From the NCBI RefSeq assembly GCF_026262505.1, contig NC_067208.1, positions 4,225,962 through 4,289,961 of the forward strand: DNA of 64,000 nucleotides, in the 5' to 3' direction. Positions 9,686-19,173 of the stretch are shown piece after piece. Origin of the DNA: Trichomonas vaginalis G3. Its lineage: Eukaryota; Parabasalia; Trichomonadida; Trichomonadidae. The notes below the pieces were generated by a model. The model was not told the DNA's origin. It ran no database searches and saw nothing but the letters and a program-made list of their open reading frames with translations. The first letter of the stretch is position 1; every line of letters starts with the position of its first letter. The position numbers and the translations under genes are program-made.

Positions 9686-10231
9686 ATGAATGGTGCGAGT
9701 CAAACGAAAGAACTTGCATCACGAGAAATAAAGGTGATAAATGATCTAGTTGAGCAATGGATCGACGCTCGCGAAAAGCAAAATAACTCAAAATGCATTG
9801 AAATTAGTGACCAAATCCAAACTAAGTTTAAACATAATAAAGCACTCATTTCTGTTCTTAGAAACATTAACGATGAGCAATCGATTAAACTTTTCCAAGT
9901 AATGGAAGCTCAACAGCAGCATTTTTCCGATATGCTTGCGGCTGATAACCAATTTAATCCTAACGAAGCAGATGACCAACAAAACTTTGAAGAAAATATA
10001 AGAATATTGGAAAATCTTAAAGAAACAACAAAAGAAATTGATAAAACGCTAAATGATCAAATCAATTCACTCGAATCAATATCATCTTTAGCATACGAAA
10101 ACCACAGAATCATGAACCTGTTAGTACCTAAAGTCAGAAAAGCTGATAAAGACATCACAGAATTATTTCTTCTATTATTCATTGCCGTTTTACTAATGTT
10201 TGTTATTATGTATCTCTATTCCAATCATTAA
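9686..10231 (+). CDS. Tail-anchored SNARE-like protein (181 aa), possibly Qb type
   Basis: A mostly helical protein ending in a single membrane anchor (LFLLLFIAVLLMFVIMYLY) four residues before the C-terminus. This is the arrangement of a SNARE. The ~60 residues before the anchor are heptad-patterned; a central Gln in LNDQINSLESI aligns by eye with the zero-layer region of Vti1-type Qb-SNAREs, and the N-terminal ~90 residues would be the regulatory helices. The upstream-open frame to 9545 is antisense to Mon1 coding sequence, so I start at ATG 9686. No clear initiator is seen on this strand. Pairing with Mon1 is suggestive, since both would act in late endosomal/lysosomal fusion. It could also be another tail-anchored coiled-coil protein such as a Sec20- or Use1-like one. 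Confidence 0.65.
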   Translation: MNGASQTKELASREIKVINDLVEQWIDAREKQNNSKCIEISDQIQTKFKHNKALISVLRNINDEQSIKLFQVMEAQQQHFSDMLAADNQFNPNEADDQQNFEENIRILENLKETTKEIDKTLNDQINSLESISSLAYENHRIMNLLVPKVRKADKDITELFLLLFIAVLLMFVIMYLYSNH

Positions 10232-10569
10232 ACTGTTTGTATTTCTTAATAATAAAATTTTTTACATAAAAATTATTAAACTCTTATAAAACGAAGAAGT
10301 AGAATCTGGATTCATTAAGTTATATGATATCATAATATTATAATGTTATTTACTGGTTTAAAGAGTATGTTTGTAGGTAAGAATGCAAACCTTCTGGATG
10401 GGATAATTAAAATTTCAAAAAATTAGATAGAAACAAACAGTTCTTTAATTCAAAAGATGTTCCTAGGTTTATGAAAGCTGTAAATATTAAAAATTAAGAT
10501 TTTGAAAAATAAAATAAGAAAAAAAAGTAGTAACTGGTAAAAATGAATTGAGAAAAGAACTGCAGGAAT
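10232..10569. other. Convergent intergenic region
   Basis: 338 bp between the SNARE-like gene and triosephosphate isomerase, both ending here. AT-rich, no features seen. Confidence 0.5.
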
Positions 10570-11328
10570 TTACTTAGAGTGGACATTGGAGTTGACAATG
10601 TTGATGAAACCTGGTTCGAGGGAAGCACCACCAACGAGGAAGCCATCGACATCTGGGCAGGCAGCGAGCTCGTTGCAGTTGTTTGGCTTGACGGAACCGC
10701 CGTAGAGAATGCGGACCTTGTTAGCGATATCAGCGCCAACCTTAGCAGCAAGGATGTCACGGATAACCTTGCACATTTCCTGAGCATCCTGTGTGGAAGC
10801 AACCTTGCCTGTGCCGATAGCCCAGATTGGTTCGTAAGCGATGACAACATCGTCCCACTTGCCGGCTGGGATAGCTGGGATCATCTTCTCGATCTGAGCA
10901 GAGACGAACTCGGAGGCCTTGCCGGCTTCGCGTTCAGAAAGGTGCTCACCGCAGCAGTAGATGATCTTCATGCCGTTCTCAAGGGCGAACTTGGCCTTGG
11001 CAGCAAGGAATTCATCATCTTCCTTGAGGATGTCACGGCGCTCGGAGTGGCCGAGGATTGTCCACTCGATGCCGAATGACTTGATCATTGGAACTGTAAC
11101 TTCACCTGTGAAAGCACCGTTTGGCTTTGTGAAGACGTTCTCAGCACTGACCTTCCAGTCCTTGCGGAGTTTCTGCTGGAGTGTTGGGAGGAAGATGAAT
11201 GGGGCAGCAACAACAACTTCAACGTTGCCCTCAACCTTGGCGCCATTGAGCATTTCGATAAGCTTCTCAGCCTCTTCGACTGTCTTTGGATTAGCCTTCC
11301 AGTTGCCTCCGACAAAGAATGTTCTCAT
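10570..11328 (-). CDS. TPI: Triosephosphate isomerase (Ile45-type trichomonad isoform)
   Basis: Interconverts dihydroxyacetone phosphate and glyceraldehyde 3-phosphate in cytosolic glycolysis. The 252-residue protein is full length: N9/K11 in GGNWK, catalytic H94 in ILGHSERR, catalytic E166 in AYEPIWAIGTGK (with the following loop 6 lid), and the phosphate-binding LYGGSVKP and FLVGGASL motifs. T. vaginalis is known to have two nearly identical isoenzymes differing at residue 45 (Val or Ile); this copy has Ile45 (APFIF), at the dimer-loop contact. The frame opens at 11340, but the ATG at 11328 is chosen because it gives the known N-terminus MRTFFVGG and lies 18 nt from a TCACT initiator. Codon use is strongly biased to C/G-ending codons, as for an abundant protein. 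Confidence 0.97.
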   Translation of the reverse strand: MRTFFVGGNWKANPKTVEEAEKLIEMLNGAKVEGNVEVVVAAPFIFLPTLQQKLRKDWKVSAENVFTKPNGAFTGEVTVPMIKSFGIEWTILGHSERRDILKEDDEFLAAKAKFALENGMKIIYCCGEHLSEREAGKASEFVSAQIEKMIPAIPAGKWDDVVIAYEPIWAIGTGKVASTQDAQEMCKVIRDILAAKVGADIANKVRILYGGSVKPNNCNELAACPDVDGFLVGGASLEPGFINIVNSNVHSK

Positions 11329-11343
11329 CTTTGTTTTCAAAAA

Positions 11344-11348
11344 AGTGA
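11344..11348 (-). promoter_or_regulatory. Initiator element (TCACT) of triosephosphate isomerase
   Basis: TCA(+1)CT with +1 A at 11346, 18 nt before the ATG at 11328. The upstream in-frame ATG at 11340 would leave a 5' leader of only 6 nt, so this site favours the downstream start. Confidence 0.7.
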
Positions 11349-11536
11349 AATAAAACTTAAATGGTCGGATAACTTCTCAAAATAAAAAAATTGAATATCA
11401 AAATTATCGTTTCATCGGAATTCAATATCAAACAAACATTAAAAAAATCTAAATCTTAATTTAAAAAAATTAATGAGGCCAAATTTGAATTTGTATACAA
11501 ATTTGCCTATTCAATTTTTTAAGTTTACTCGTAATT

Positions 11537-14500
11537 TCAGCCTTGTCCGCGGATTGTGAAGAAGCCTTCAGCGTGGTCTTCTTCGAAGTCATTATTGAAT
11601 GGATCATCTGTGTCACCAAGAACTGATGTGGTCCAGAGTGGGTTATCATTGGTGAGAGGAGCTGTTGTTGAAGAGTCAGGGATCTGAAGAACTGTTTCTT
11701 CAGCCATTTCGACGCAAGAATCTGTTGAAGCATCGCCCTTACGGAGTAATATGTAAGCAACAAGAGCGATGATGATAATAAGAAGGAGGCCACCGATAGC
11801 AGCACCGATGATGATTGGAAGGATGTTCTTCTTCTTTGATTGTTGAGTTGAAACCTGTGATGCAACTGATGTTTCTGAGACAACAAGTGTTGAAGTATCA
11901 ACTACTATCTTTGAAGCATATGACAAAGTAGTTTCCTTCTTCACTCCAGTAATCTCAATTGTTGTTTTAGTGACAACCATTGTTACGGATTCGGTCTGTG
12001 TTGAAGAGTATGTCTCTGTCATTGTCTTTGAATATGTGACTTCTCCTGAAATATCGCTGACGAGTGTAGCATGAGGGACATTTGATGGTGTTGGAACAAC
12101 TGATCTTGTTGGAATTGGTGTTCTTGGTGGAAGTGGTGAATGTGTAGGCAATGGAGACTTTGTTGGAACTGGAAGATAGCTGACTGTAATTGTTTCACCA
12201 ATCTGCTTTGTCTCTGTCAAAGTGCTAGTTACCAATGTTACTGTTGTTGATGGTAACTCTGTGTTGCCCTCAGTTAACACGATTGTTGTGTTAGTGATCG
12301 ACTGAGTCAAAGTATTTGTGTATGTTGTTGAACTACTTCCATCTGGCAAAATGATAACGGTGTAAATACTTGATGGAACACTTGTAATTGTTGGAACAAC
12401 TGTTGTTGTGGAAGTGACTGATGTCCATGTGACTGTAATTGATGTAACGCTTGTATCAACGACTGTTGACGATGGAGTTTCTGTTTGTGTTTTAGAGAAT
12501 GAAGCATCAGCTGACTTACTTGGAGTGACGGTTGATGTAGCTGAGAATGTACTTGTTGACTGTTGAGTATATACTGTAGTGATATCAGAAATAACAGTTA
12601 GGTCTTTACCATTGTTGATATATGTTGACTTGGAAAGTGTTGGAACATCTGTCTTTGTGTAAGTGTCGACATCCTCATCGCCAACCTTGGTATGAGTGAA
12701 TGTGGATGATTGGACATATGTTGTTGTATAAACAGTTGTACTTTCTCCTGGTAATACAATAACAAAGCTTGGACTGTATTGAGTGACATTGGTATATGTA
12801 AATGTGGATGTGTAAGTTTCGGTTGTAACCCATGTGTTACCTGGTGAAAGGGTTGGATTTGGTGTAGCATCTGGGGATGGAGCTGGTGTTCTCGGTGGAA
12901 TAGCAGAGCCTTCGAGAATGTAAGAGATAAATGTATCTTTAGATGTCGTTGTGAATGTGTATGGGAGATCTGTGAAAGTTACAGAAGGAACAATTGTGAA
13001 AATGTCTGTTACTGCCTTTGTCTTTGTTGTTGAGAGAACAAGTGTAGCTGTCCATATGCCTGAATATGTCCCATCCTTTTGGGTGACATAAATAATGTTT
13101 TGTGCGTAGTAAGTAGTTATATCGAAAACGCCTTGCGCTAAGACTTGAGTTGATGACCAAGCAAATGTATTTGTTGCCATAACTCCTGATGTAATTGTGG
13201 ACATCTGAGTTGTTGTTGTGTATGAATAGACCTTGATCTCCGTCGTTGTTTTAGAAGTGACCATAACTACTGTATTTGTATCAATTTCTTTATCAACAAA
13301 TGTATAACTTGCAATCGTTGTACTGCCATCAACTGGATCAAACATAGTGTATGCGTCAGTATATGTTATGACTTTAGTGAACTTAAATACATTTTTGTCG
13401 TTCTGTTCATCAACTGTGTATGTACTAGTGTAAATTTCTGTTTTTGCAGAGTAACTATAGATTGTGCTTTGATCAAGAACAAGAGAAGATTCGATTGGTG
13501 AGTGGACCATTGTTTTAGTATTCTTGAAAACCGGAACTACTACAGATGTCTCACCGAGAAGTTCATTCGTTGTTGCAGGTGGAGGGATGATTGTGGTTGA
13601 TACTGATACATAGTTAGTTGAGAATATAGTGTAAACTGTAGAATCAGTCGGAGTATAAGTAGCATATGAAGTAGCAGCAATGTCATATGTCGAAACATAG
13701 AATAGTGTCGTAGGTTCAGCAATATAAGCTGTTGTTGTGAATGTGCTTGCAACGAGTGTCGAAGTTTGAGTAGCTGTTAATGTATCAATAACTTTAATTC
13801 CGCCATCAAATACAGAAATTGGGAATTTAACGATAGTGTATGTATTTAAGGATTTGTAAGTTGAAAGTGTGTAAGTAGTTACTGTACTTGATAATACTGT
13901 GAAGTATGTTGTTAATGAAGTTGAAGGTCCAGATTTAATTGTAATGGCACTTGTGTGGGTTATTGATGTTGATACAGCGTAATTCTTTACAATTGTTGAT
14001 GTTGCACCACTTGGAGTAATGAACTCTGTCTTTCCTTGGAATGGTGCATTAATTACTGTTGAAATAATAACATTTCCTATGAGGGATGTTATTGATTTAG
14101 TGATTGTATTTGTCTCGGTAAATACATATTGGCCATTCTCTAAGAATGTTGACTTAAAGATCATTGATGTCATCCATACATTAGTCAAAACTTGTGATGC
14201 GAATGATGTTGAGAATTGATCTGTGATTTTCTGTGTAACTGTATTAGTGTTGGCGAATGTAAGGGATGGGACAAATGTTTGCATGTAAAGAATGTTGCTG
14301 AAAGGATTTGTAGAAATGGATACCAATGGATCTGGTGTTAATGAGGAAGCATATTCAGAAATTGTGTATGTGAGAGATTTAATTGTCGTGGATGATGCAA
14401 CAAGAGTATTTGTATTATATGAGGTTGCAATACCTGCAAATGAAAGGCTTGCAGTGTGAAGGATTGTTGATGCAACTATTTTTCCTAACACAACTTGTGT

Positions 14501-16996
14501 AAATGTGTAAACGACGCTTTGGCTGTTTCCTCCGGGTGGAAGATAGAAAGTAGACGTCCATGTGACCGAAGCACTATTAAATGTAACAGCAGTTGGGAGA
14601 CTAGCTGTTGATGTGGTGAGATATGAATTGATAACTGTATAACTGAGGCTCTGAGTGATCGAGAAATATTCAGAAGCAACATCAGTAAGTTTGTAAACAT
14701 TTGTACCCGTGATTGTATTGATCTTTCTGTTTTCATATGTAATTGTTTCAGAATTCCAAGTTGTGTAAATTGAGATGTATGAAACAAATAAGCTGTTAGA
14801 AGGAACAAATGAGAATGTTTGAGCAAATGTCGTAACAGCTGTGTATGTATAAGTAGTTTTATCACTTGCTAATGCAATCACTGTGTAATAGTTTGTAATT
14901 GCTGGATAATAAATGATTGTGTATGTATCCTCTGTAGCTTTTGTATATCCTGAGAAGTAACTGATTCCTGAGAATGTTGTTATTTTTGTAATAGGAACCA
15001 ATGTTGATTTTTCTGTACTAGTTGGCTGTTCTTCCATATTAGCGACAGTGTATTTCTGTTCTACATTTGTTCCAACTGGAATATCCATAGCTGTAAATGT
15101 GGACTTTGTATAAGTTGTGGTTGTGTATGTAAGTGTGTAATAGGATGCGCCGGCGCTGCCTGTTATAGTATAGTATTGATTTGCAGCAAAGCTTTTACTA
15201 CCAGAAAGAGTGTAAATACTATTAGTAATTGTGAGTTTAACAGCGGTTTCACCATCTTTAGTAAACGTAATTGTGTTTGTATTTTTGATTAGACTGTAAA
15301 CATAAATAACCTCATTAGTACTGAAGTCTGGACCGGATGTAATAGTAGAGTCAGCAATTTTGGTAAACGTAATAGAAGAAATGCCTTTAGCATTAGTAGT
15401 TAACGCCATATATCTAATAAATGTGTCTGAATCGCTGACATGAGATGAGGTGTAAGTAACTGTACTAACTTGTGTAAATGATGGATAGTAAAGTGTATAA
15501 TCTGCTTTAGCAGCAAGATTTGTAGCGATTGTTGTGATAGATTTGTCGTAAACAATTTTAACAGTGTTATCCTTATAAGTTCTGATAGCTGTCGAAGTAT
15601 ATGTGAAAACTGTTGTGATTGTATCTGTAATACTCGTAGTTGTAGAAGCGAGTGTGAGGAATTTTGTTGCAGGTAAAACATATGAGTATGTGAGATAATT
15701 TGTAGTATCTGTGATAAGTGGGTTATCTGATGGACTTGGAGTTTGTGCTGTTGGAAGAGGTGTTCTTGTTATAATAGGTGTGTCAAAGACTGTCTTGAAT
15801 GGTGTTTTATGAGCGGTCGAGTGTGGTGTTGAATGTACTGTCTTAAATGGTGTGGAATGAGCTGTTGAGAATGGTGTTCTGAAGAAAGTTGCAGCTACAG
15901 TGAATGTAGATTTCTTTGTCCAAACCTTAACATTTGATGTTGGATATGTCTTCCATGATGATGTTGTAGCATAAGGAAGGCGTGTGATTGGAGTAGCAAC
16001 ATAAACAAATGCTGTTGGATCGGTGACAGAACTTGTTGCCTGAGCGCCTGGATTATTAGATACTCTGGCAAATGCAGGATCAGTTGTAGTAAGGGCAGAA
16101 ACAGTGCTTTCTGCAAGATCGTTCTTAGGACAGAATTTTTGGTTAGCAAGTTCTGGGTTGGTATCATAGTTAAGTTGTTGGTAAATCTGTTTCTTAAAGT
16201 TATCAGTATTGCCAATATATGCATAACATGTAGTTGGATTTTCAACTACATCTTGGTATGATTGCCAGTAAACTTTATCTTCAAGCATGTAGTCATTACC
16301 TGCAGCAGAACCCGAAGTAGATCCGATTGCTTTCGTCAATCCTTTGTACATCTTATTTCTATAAAAGCAGTTTTGTTGGGTAATAAGTTGGTGCTGCTTC
16401 AATGTTGATACGAATGCGATACCACCGCATCCACGACCTCTGAATCTAAGGGCAACAGTGGTTTCCATGTTCATGATCTTTTCGGCAGAAGAAGATGCAA
16501 TATTTAAGCCTGCTTGATTTGCAAGTACACCGGATTTAAAGATCTTGAGGTCTGAGTTAACAACGTAAAGGGCACCATCTTGGTCACCAGCTTTATTATA
16601 TTGGAAAAGTGTGTTTTCAATGTAAGCATCGGTATCTGAAATGAGAGAAATAGCACCACCAGTCTGTTCGGCTACGTTTTTGGTAAATAATACTGTGTAA
16701 ATACGGAGTTGGCAAACTGGAGACTCTTTTGCATCAGTGCTTGGAATGGATTGGAAGTAAAGAGCACCACCATATGTATATGCCTTATTGCCTTCGAATT
16801 TATAGGTATAATCGGTATTCTCGAGGAAAAGATGGCTTGCAATGGAACCGATACCACCTCCTGTTGTTGCTTGGTTGTTTAGAAATTTAGTATTCTTGAG
16901 GACACCCATTGATACTGAAAGGAAGATACCACCTCCTGTACCAACAGCAAGTCCAGAGCCGAACGCATAACAACCTGAGAATGTTGCTTTGTTCAT
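11537..16996 (-). CDS. Giant Pmp-like Ser/Thr-rich surface protein (1,819+ aa), 5' end incomplete
   Basis: A type I surface protein of the Chlamydia-Pmp-like trichomonad family. Residues 1 to ~330 are a parallel beta-helix region with repeated GG(A/G)I motifs (GGAISLIS, GGIAFVS), ending in the conserved YVATPITRLP segment. Then comes a ~1,350-residue mucin-like stalk of T/S/Y-rich strands, interrupted by three Pro-rich hinges (about residues 375-418, 1360-1380, 1600-1635). A single membrane span of Ile/Leu/Ala follows at ~1722-1750, then a short tail with NPLW and DDPF..DFEE motifs shared with the protein at 27185. The first Met is not the true start: Pmp-type sequence continues in frame for another 55 codons to a stop at about 17160 without any ATG, and no signal peptide is present. 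The gene is therefore 5'-truncated, missing a small upstream exon, or a fragment. Adhesion is the likely role, by analogy. Confidence 0.82.
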   Translation of the reverse strand: MNKATFSGCYAFGSGLAVGTGGGIFLSVSMGVLKNTKFLNNQATTGGGIGSIASHLFLENTDYTYKFEGNKAYTYGGALYFQSIPSTDAKESPVCQLRIYTVLFTKNVAEQTGGAISLISDTDAYIENTLFQYNKAGDQDGALYVVNSDLKIFKSGVLANQAGLNIASSSAEKIMNMETTVALRFRGRGCGGIAFVSTLKQHQLITQQNCFYRNKMYKGLTKAIGSTSGSAAGNDYMLEDKVYWQSYQDVVENPTTCYAYIGNTDNFKKQIYQQLNYDTNPELANQKFCPKNDLAESTVSALTTTDPAFARVSNNPGAQATSSVTDPTAFVYVATPITRLPYATTSSWKTYPTSNVKVWTKKSTFTVAATFFRTPFSTAHSTPFKTVHSTPHSTAHKTPFKTVFDTPIITRTPLPTAQTPSPSDNPLITDTTNYLTYSYVLPATKFLTLASTTTSITDTITTVFTYTSTAIRTYKDNTVKIVYDKSITTIATNLAAKADYTLYYPSFTQVSTVTYTSSHVSDSDTFIRYMALTTNAKGISSITFTKIADSTITSGPDFSTNEVIYVYSLIKNTNTITFTKDGETAVKLTITNSIYTLSGSKSFAANQYYTITGSAGASYYTLTYTTTTYTKSTFTAMDIPVGTNVEQKYTVANMEEQPTSTEKSTLVPITKITTFSGISYFSGYTKATEDTYTIIYYPAITNYYTVIALASDKTTYTYTAVTTFAQTFSFVPSNSLFVSYISIYTTWNSETITYENRKINTITGTNVYKLTDVASEYFSITQSLSYTVINSYLTTSTASLPTAVTFNSASVTWTSTFYLPPGGNSQSVVYTFTQVVLGKIVASTILHTASLSFAGIATSYNTNTLVASSTTIKSLTYTISEYASSLTPDPLVSISTNPFSNILYMQTFVPSLTFANTNTVTQKITDQFSTSFASQVLTNVWMTSMIFKSTFLENGQYVFTETNTITKSITSLIGNVIISTVINAPFQGKTEFITPSGATSTIVKNYAVSTSITHTSAITIKSGPSTSLTTYFTVLSSTVTTYTLSTYKSLNTYTIVKFPISVFDGGIKVIDTLTATQTSTLVASTFTTTAYIAEPTTLFYVSTYDIAATSYATYTPTDSTVYTIFSTNYVSVSTTIIPPPATTNELLGETSVVVPVFKNTKTMVHSPIESSLVLDQSTIYSYSAKTEIYTSTYTVDEQNDKNVFKFTKVITYTDAYTMFDPVDGSTTIASYTFVDKEIDTNTVVMVTSKTTTEIKVYSYTTTTQMSTITSGVMATNTFAWSSTQVLAQGVFDITTYYAQNIIYVTQKDGTYSGIWTATLVLSTTKTKAVTDIFTIVPSVTFTDLPYTFTTTSKDTFISYILEGSAIPPRTPAPSPDATPNPTLSPGNTWVTTETYTSTFTYTNVTQYSPSFVIVLPGESTTVYTTTYVQSSTFTHTKVGDEDVDTYTKTDVPTLSKSTYINNGKDLTVISDITTVYTQQSTSTFSATSTVTPSKSADASFSKTQTETPSSTVVDTSVTSITVTWTSVTSTTTVVPTITSVPSSIYTVIILPDGSSSTTYTNTLTQSITNTTIVLTEGNTELPSTTVTLVTSTLTETKQIGETITVSYLPVPTKSPLPTHSPLPPRTPIPTRSVVPTPSNVPHATLVSDISGEVTYSKTMTETYSSTQTESVTMVVTKTTIEITGVKKETTLSYASKIVVDTSTLVVSETSVASQVSTQQSKKKNILPIIIGAAIGGLLLIIIIALVAYILLRKGDASTDSCVEMAEETVLQIPDSSTTAPLTNDNPLWTTSVLGDTDDPFNNDFEEDHAEGFFTIRGQG

Positions 16997-17161
16997 CGTA
17001 ACAGAGCATGCAAAGTATTCGTTATTAACTCTGTTGATATTTTCGAAGCCAGTGTTATCGGGTAATGAAATATCTGCGTTAAAACGCCCCTCGATATCTA
17101 CAATACCTTCTTCTGATGGAAGATAGCGGAATGCTGGCGCATCGGCATTTTGTGTGAGTTA

Positions 17162-17826
17162 AACGTTGTTACTCTATATTATTCTTATGAGCTACAATCG
17201 TCCATATCCACTATATTATTTGACGAACTACTTATTTTACAGAAGTTTTGGAAGAGCTAATTGCTTTATCGACCTTTGATATTGTTCCTCTATTTTAGAT
17301 CTTATATTTCATAATTGTTTTACTTTTCTAAGTCAATTACTTTGAATTAGGTGAAATTCTATAGAAATCCTGTAATTGCAAATATCTCCTTTCATATTAC
17401 ATAACCTAATTCTAAGTGCGCTTAAATTTCATTGAATATCTATAAACTGTGATTCAATAATCCGATTATATAGGCAGTAATTTTTTATTTGTAATATATT
17501 ATATCTCATTATGTGGCGAATATTAAGATTGTTTCCCCAAAATATGTTTCTTAACAAGTTGTGGAAATTATGTGGAAATAAAACTCATTCTGTGGTATTA
17601 ACAATTCAAATTTGTGTTTGTTGATAATATAGATAGTCAGATGAAATAAAGAATCAGTAGAAAAACTAAGAAAAGGAAATTTATTGAAATTATATTGAAA
17701 TCTAATTAAATAAAAATAAAATCGTAGAATATTCATAAATATGAACGATTAAAAAACAATCAATAGTAAATAATATATTATAACATAATTTTGCGATTTA
17801 GAAAACAAACATATGATAAATTTTAA
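17162..17826. other. Intergenic region upstream of the giant Pmp-like gene
   Basis: 665 bp between the Pmp-like frame and the Myb gene's 3' end. AT-rich, no signal-peptide exon, GTATGT 5' splice site (minus strand), initiator or other gene is visible. Confidence 0.45.
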
Positions 17827-18417
17827 TTAATCATCAATCTCTGGTTCAATAATATCAACCGATTTTTGGGCTTGAATATCTTCTTGATGTTCTTGTTTTG
17901 GAAGCTCTTCTTTTTTCTTTGGATGTTTGTAGTATTTTGCATTACTTATTTTAAAAACATTTTCGAGAGTTGCATCTCTTCTAATTAATTTTTTATATTG
18001 TGCTTTAATTGATACATCTGTTCTTTTTGGAAATAATTGTGATATTTGAGTCCATTTTTTACCAAGTTTATTGATTGACCATAAAAGCATATAATTTTCA
18101 TATGGTGTAAATGGAGATCTGTCAACATTATCATCTAGATAGTAAATCCATCTATCTTTACACTGTCGGGCGTTTTTTGTCCCCATTTGCATAGAAATTT
18201 GATTCCAGTCTAAAATCTTGTTGTTAGATTGGTATTCAGTAATAATATTTTTCAAACGCATATCTTCTTCAGGGGTGAACATCTGCCGCGAGGATTTTCC
18301 ACTCTTCATAGTCATTTTTCCTCGCAGCAAGAAAAAATTAAATTCTTCTTTGAAAATTGAGATACTATTCAATTTATACGGGTTTCCCCAACATATATGA
18401 ATATAAGATTGAGACAT
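17827..18417 (-). CDS. R2R3 Myb-type transcription factor (196 aa)
   Basis: A sequence-specific DNA-binding protein with two Myb repeats. The first, at residues ~44-98, starts RQMFTPEED and has the recognition helix NARQCKDRWIYYL. The second, at ~99-148, starts DRSPFTPYENYMLL, with the helix TDVSIKAQYKKL. The C-terminal ~45 residues are Lys/Glu/Gln-rich and acidic at the end, a likely activation or regulatory tail. The length suits the short Myb proteins of trichomonads, some of which control iron-responsive adhesin genes; whether this one does is unknown. The start is the first ATG of the frame because an initiator TCATT lies 13 nt upstream; otherwise Met35 or Met37, directly before the basic segment, would be as good. 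An unusual nested inverted repeat lies directly behind the initiator. Confidence 0.88.
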   Translation of the reverse strand: MSQSYIHICWGNPYKLNSISIFKEEFNFFLLRGKMTMKSGKSSRQMFTPEEDMRLKNIITEYQSNNKILDWNQISMQMGTKNARQCKDRWIYYLDDNVDRSPFTPYENYMLLWSINKLGKKWTQISQLFPKRTDVSIKAQYKKLIRRDATLENVFKISNAKYYKHPKKKEELPKQEHQEDIQAQKSVDIIEPEIDD

Positions 18418-18427
18418 TATACATAGT

Positions 18428-18432
18428 AATGA
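18428..18432 (-). promoter_or_regulatory. Initiator element (TCATT) of the Myb gene
   Basis: TCA(+1)TT with +1 A at 18430, 13 nt before the ATG at 18417. It supports the longest reading of the Myb protein. Confidence 0.65.
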
Positions 18433-18492
18433 TTTTTTAAGAACCTTCTCACAAAATTTTGTGGGAGTAATATGACAGGTTCTTTTAAAAAA
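18433..18492. repeat. Nested inverted repeat next to the Myb initiator
   Basis: Outer arms TTTTTTAAGAACCT (18433-18446) and AGGTTCTTTTAAAAAA (18477-18492) are complementary apart from a 2-nt slip, and enclose the perfect 14-bp palindrome CACAAAATTTTGTG (18450-18463). The structure starts directly upstream of the Myb initiator, so it could be an operator or a tiny decayed inverted-repeat element. Confidence 0.75.
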
Positions 18493-18686
18493 GTAATAGG
18501 TTTGATTTCAATAAATTTTAATACAATTTTCTTTATTTGTTGACTAGAATTATTTTCAAAGAATGATGCAATATTTTATTATAAAATTTTAGGGGCGGCG
18601 ACAAATTTGCCCAGCCAGTAAAGTATTCAATTTTTTTTGCATTTTTTAAGGGTGCACACGAGAGGATCATGTAAACTTCAGAATTT

Positions 18687-19173
18687 AGCTTCTTAACTTA
18701 AATCATGGAATGTCCTCAAAGACAAAAGTAGCATACAGCATGCAAAGCTAAAGAAAGATAATCATAATTAATACCTTAATTTTTAATATTACGCATTTTT
18801 AGGTGCAAAATTTAAAAACATTCTAATACAATAGAGCAGTTTCCAAAAGTAGCATACAGCATGCAAAGCTAAAGAAAGATAATCATAATTAATACCTTAA
18901 TTTTTAATATTACGCATTTTTAGGTGCAAAATTTAAAAACATTCTAATACAATAGAGCAGTTTCCAAAAGTAGCATACAGCATGCAAAGCTAAAGAAAGA
19001 TAATCATAATTAATACCTTTAAAGTTTAAAATCTTGATTTTTTTTAAATCAAATATTTATAACTTTAATACATACAGCTTAAACCTTATACTTGTTTTCT
19101 CTTGTGAGAAAGCAATCTTACAAAGCTAACAATCCTAAAAAATAAAGAATTAAAATTTAATAATTTAATCTAA
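18687..19173 (+). repeat. Left inverted arm of the MULE, with three 121-bp subrepeats
   Basis: This arm is the reverse complement of 20808-21172 with only a few differences in the shared ~365 bp. It is one unit longer: the motif CAAAAGTAGCATACAGCATG starts at 18723, 18844 and 18965, exactly 121 bp apart, while the right arm has only two copies. Confidence 0.9.

Noticed and set aside
10579-11079. 166-codon plus-strand frame with acidic composition
   Set aside because: It is exactly antisense to triosephosphate isomerase; C/G-ending codon bias keeps the antisense frame open.
17140-17175. Trichomonad-type 3' splice site before the giant Pmp-like gene
   Set aside because: The coding strand reads TTTAACTCACACAAAATG; it lacks the final AG and no GTATGT-type donor (ACATAC on the plus strand) is present in the next several hundred bases. 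Kept only as an explanation to test.
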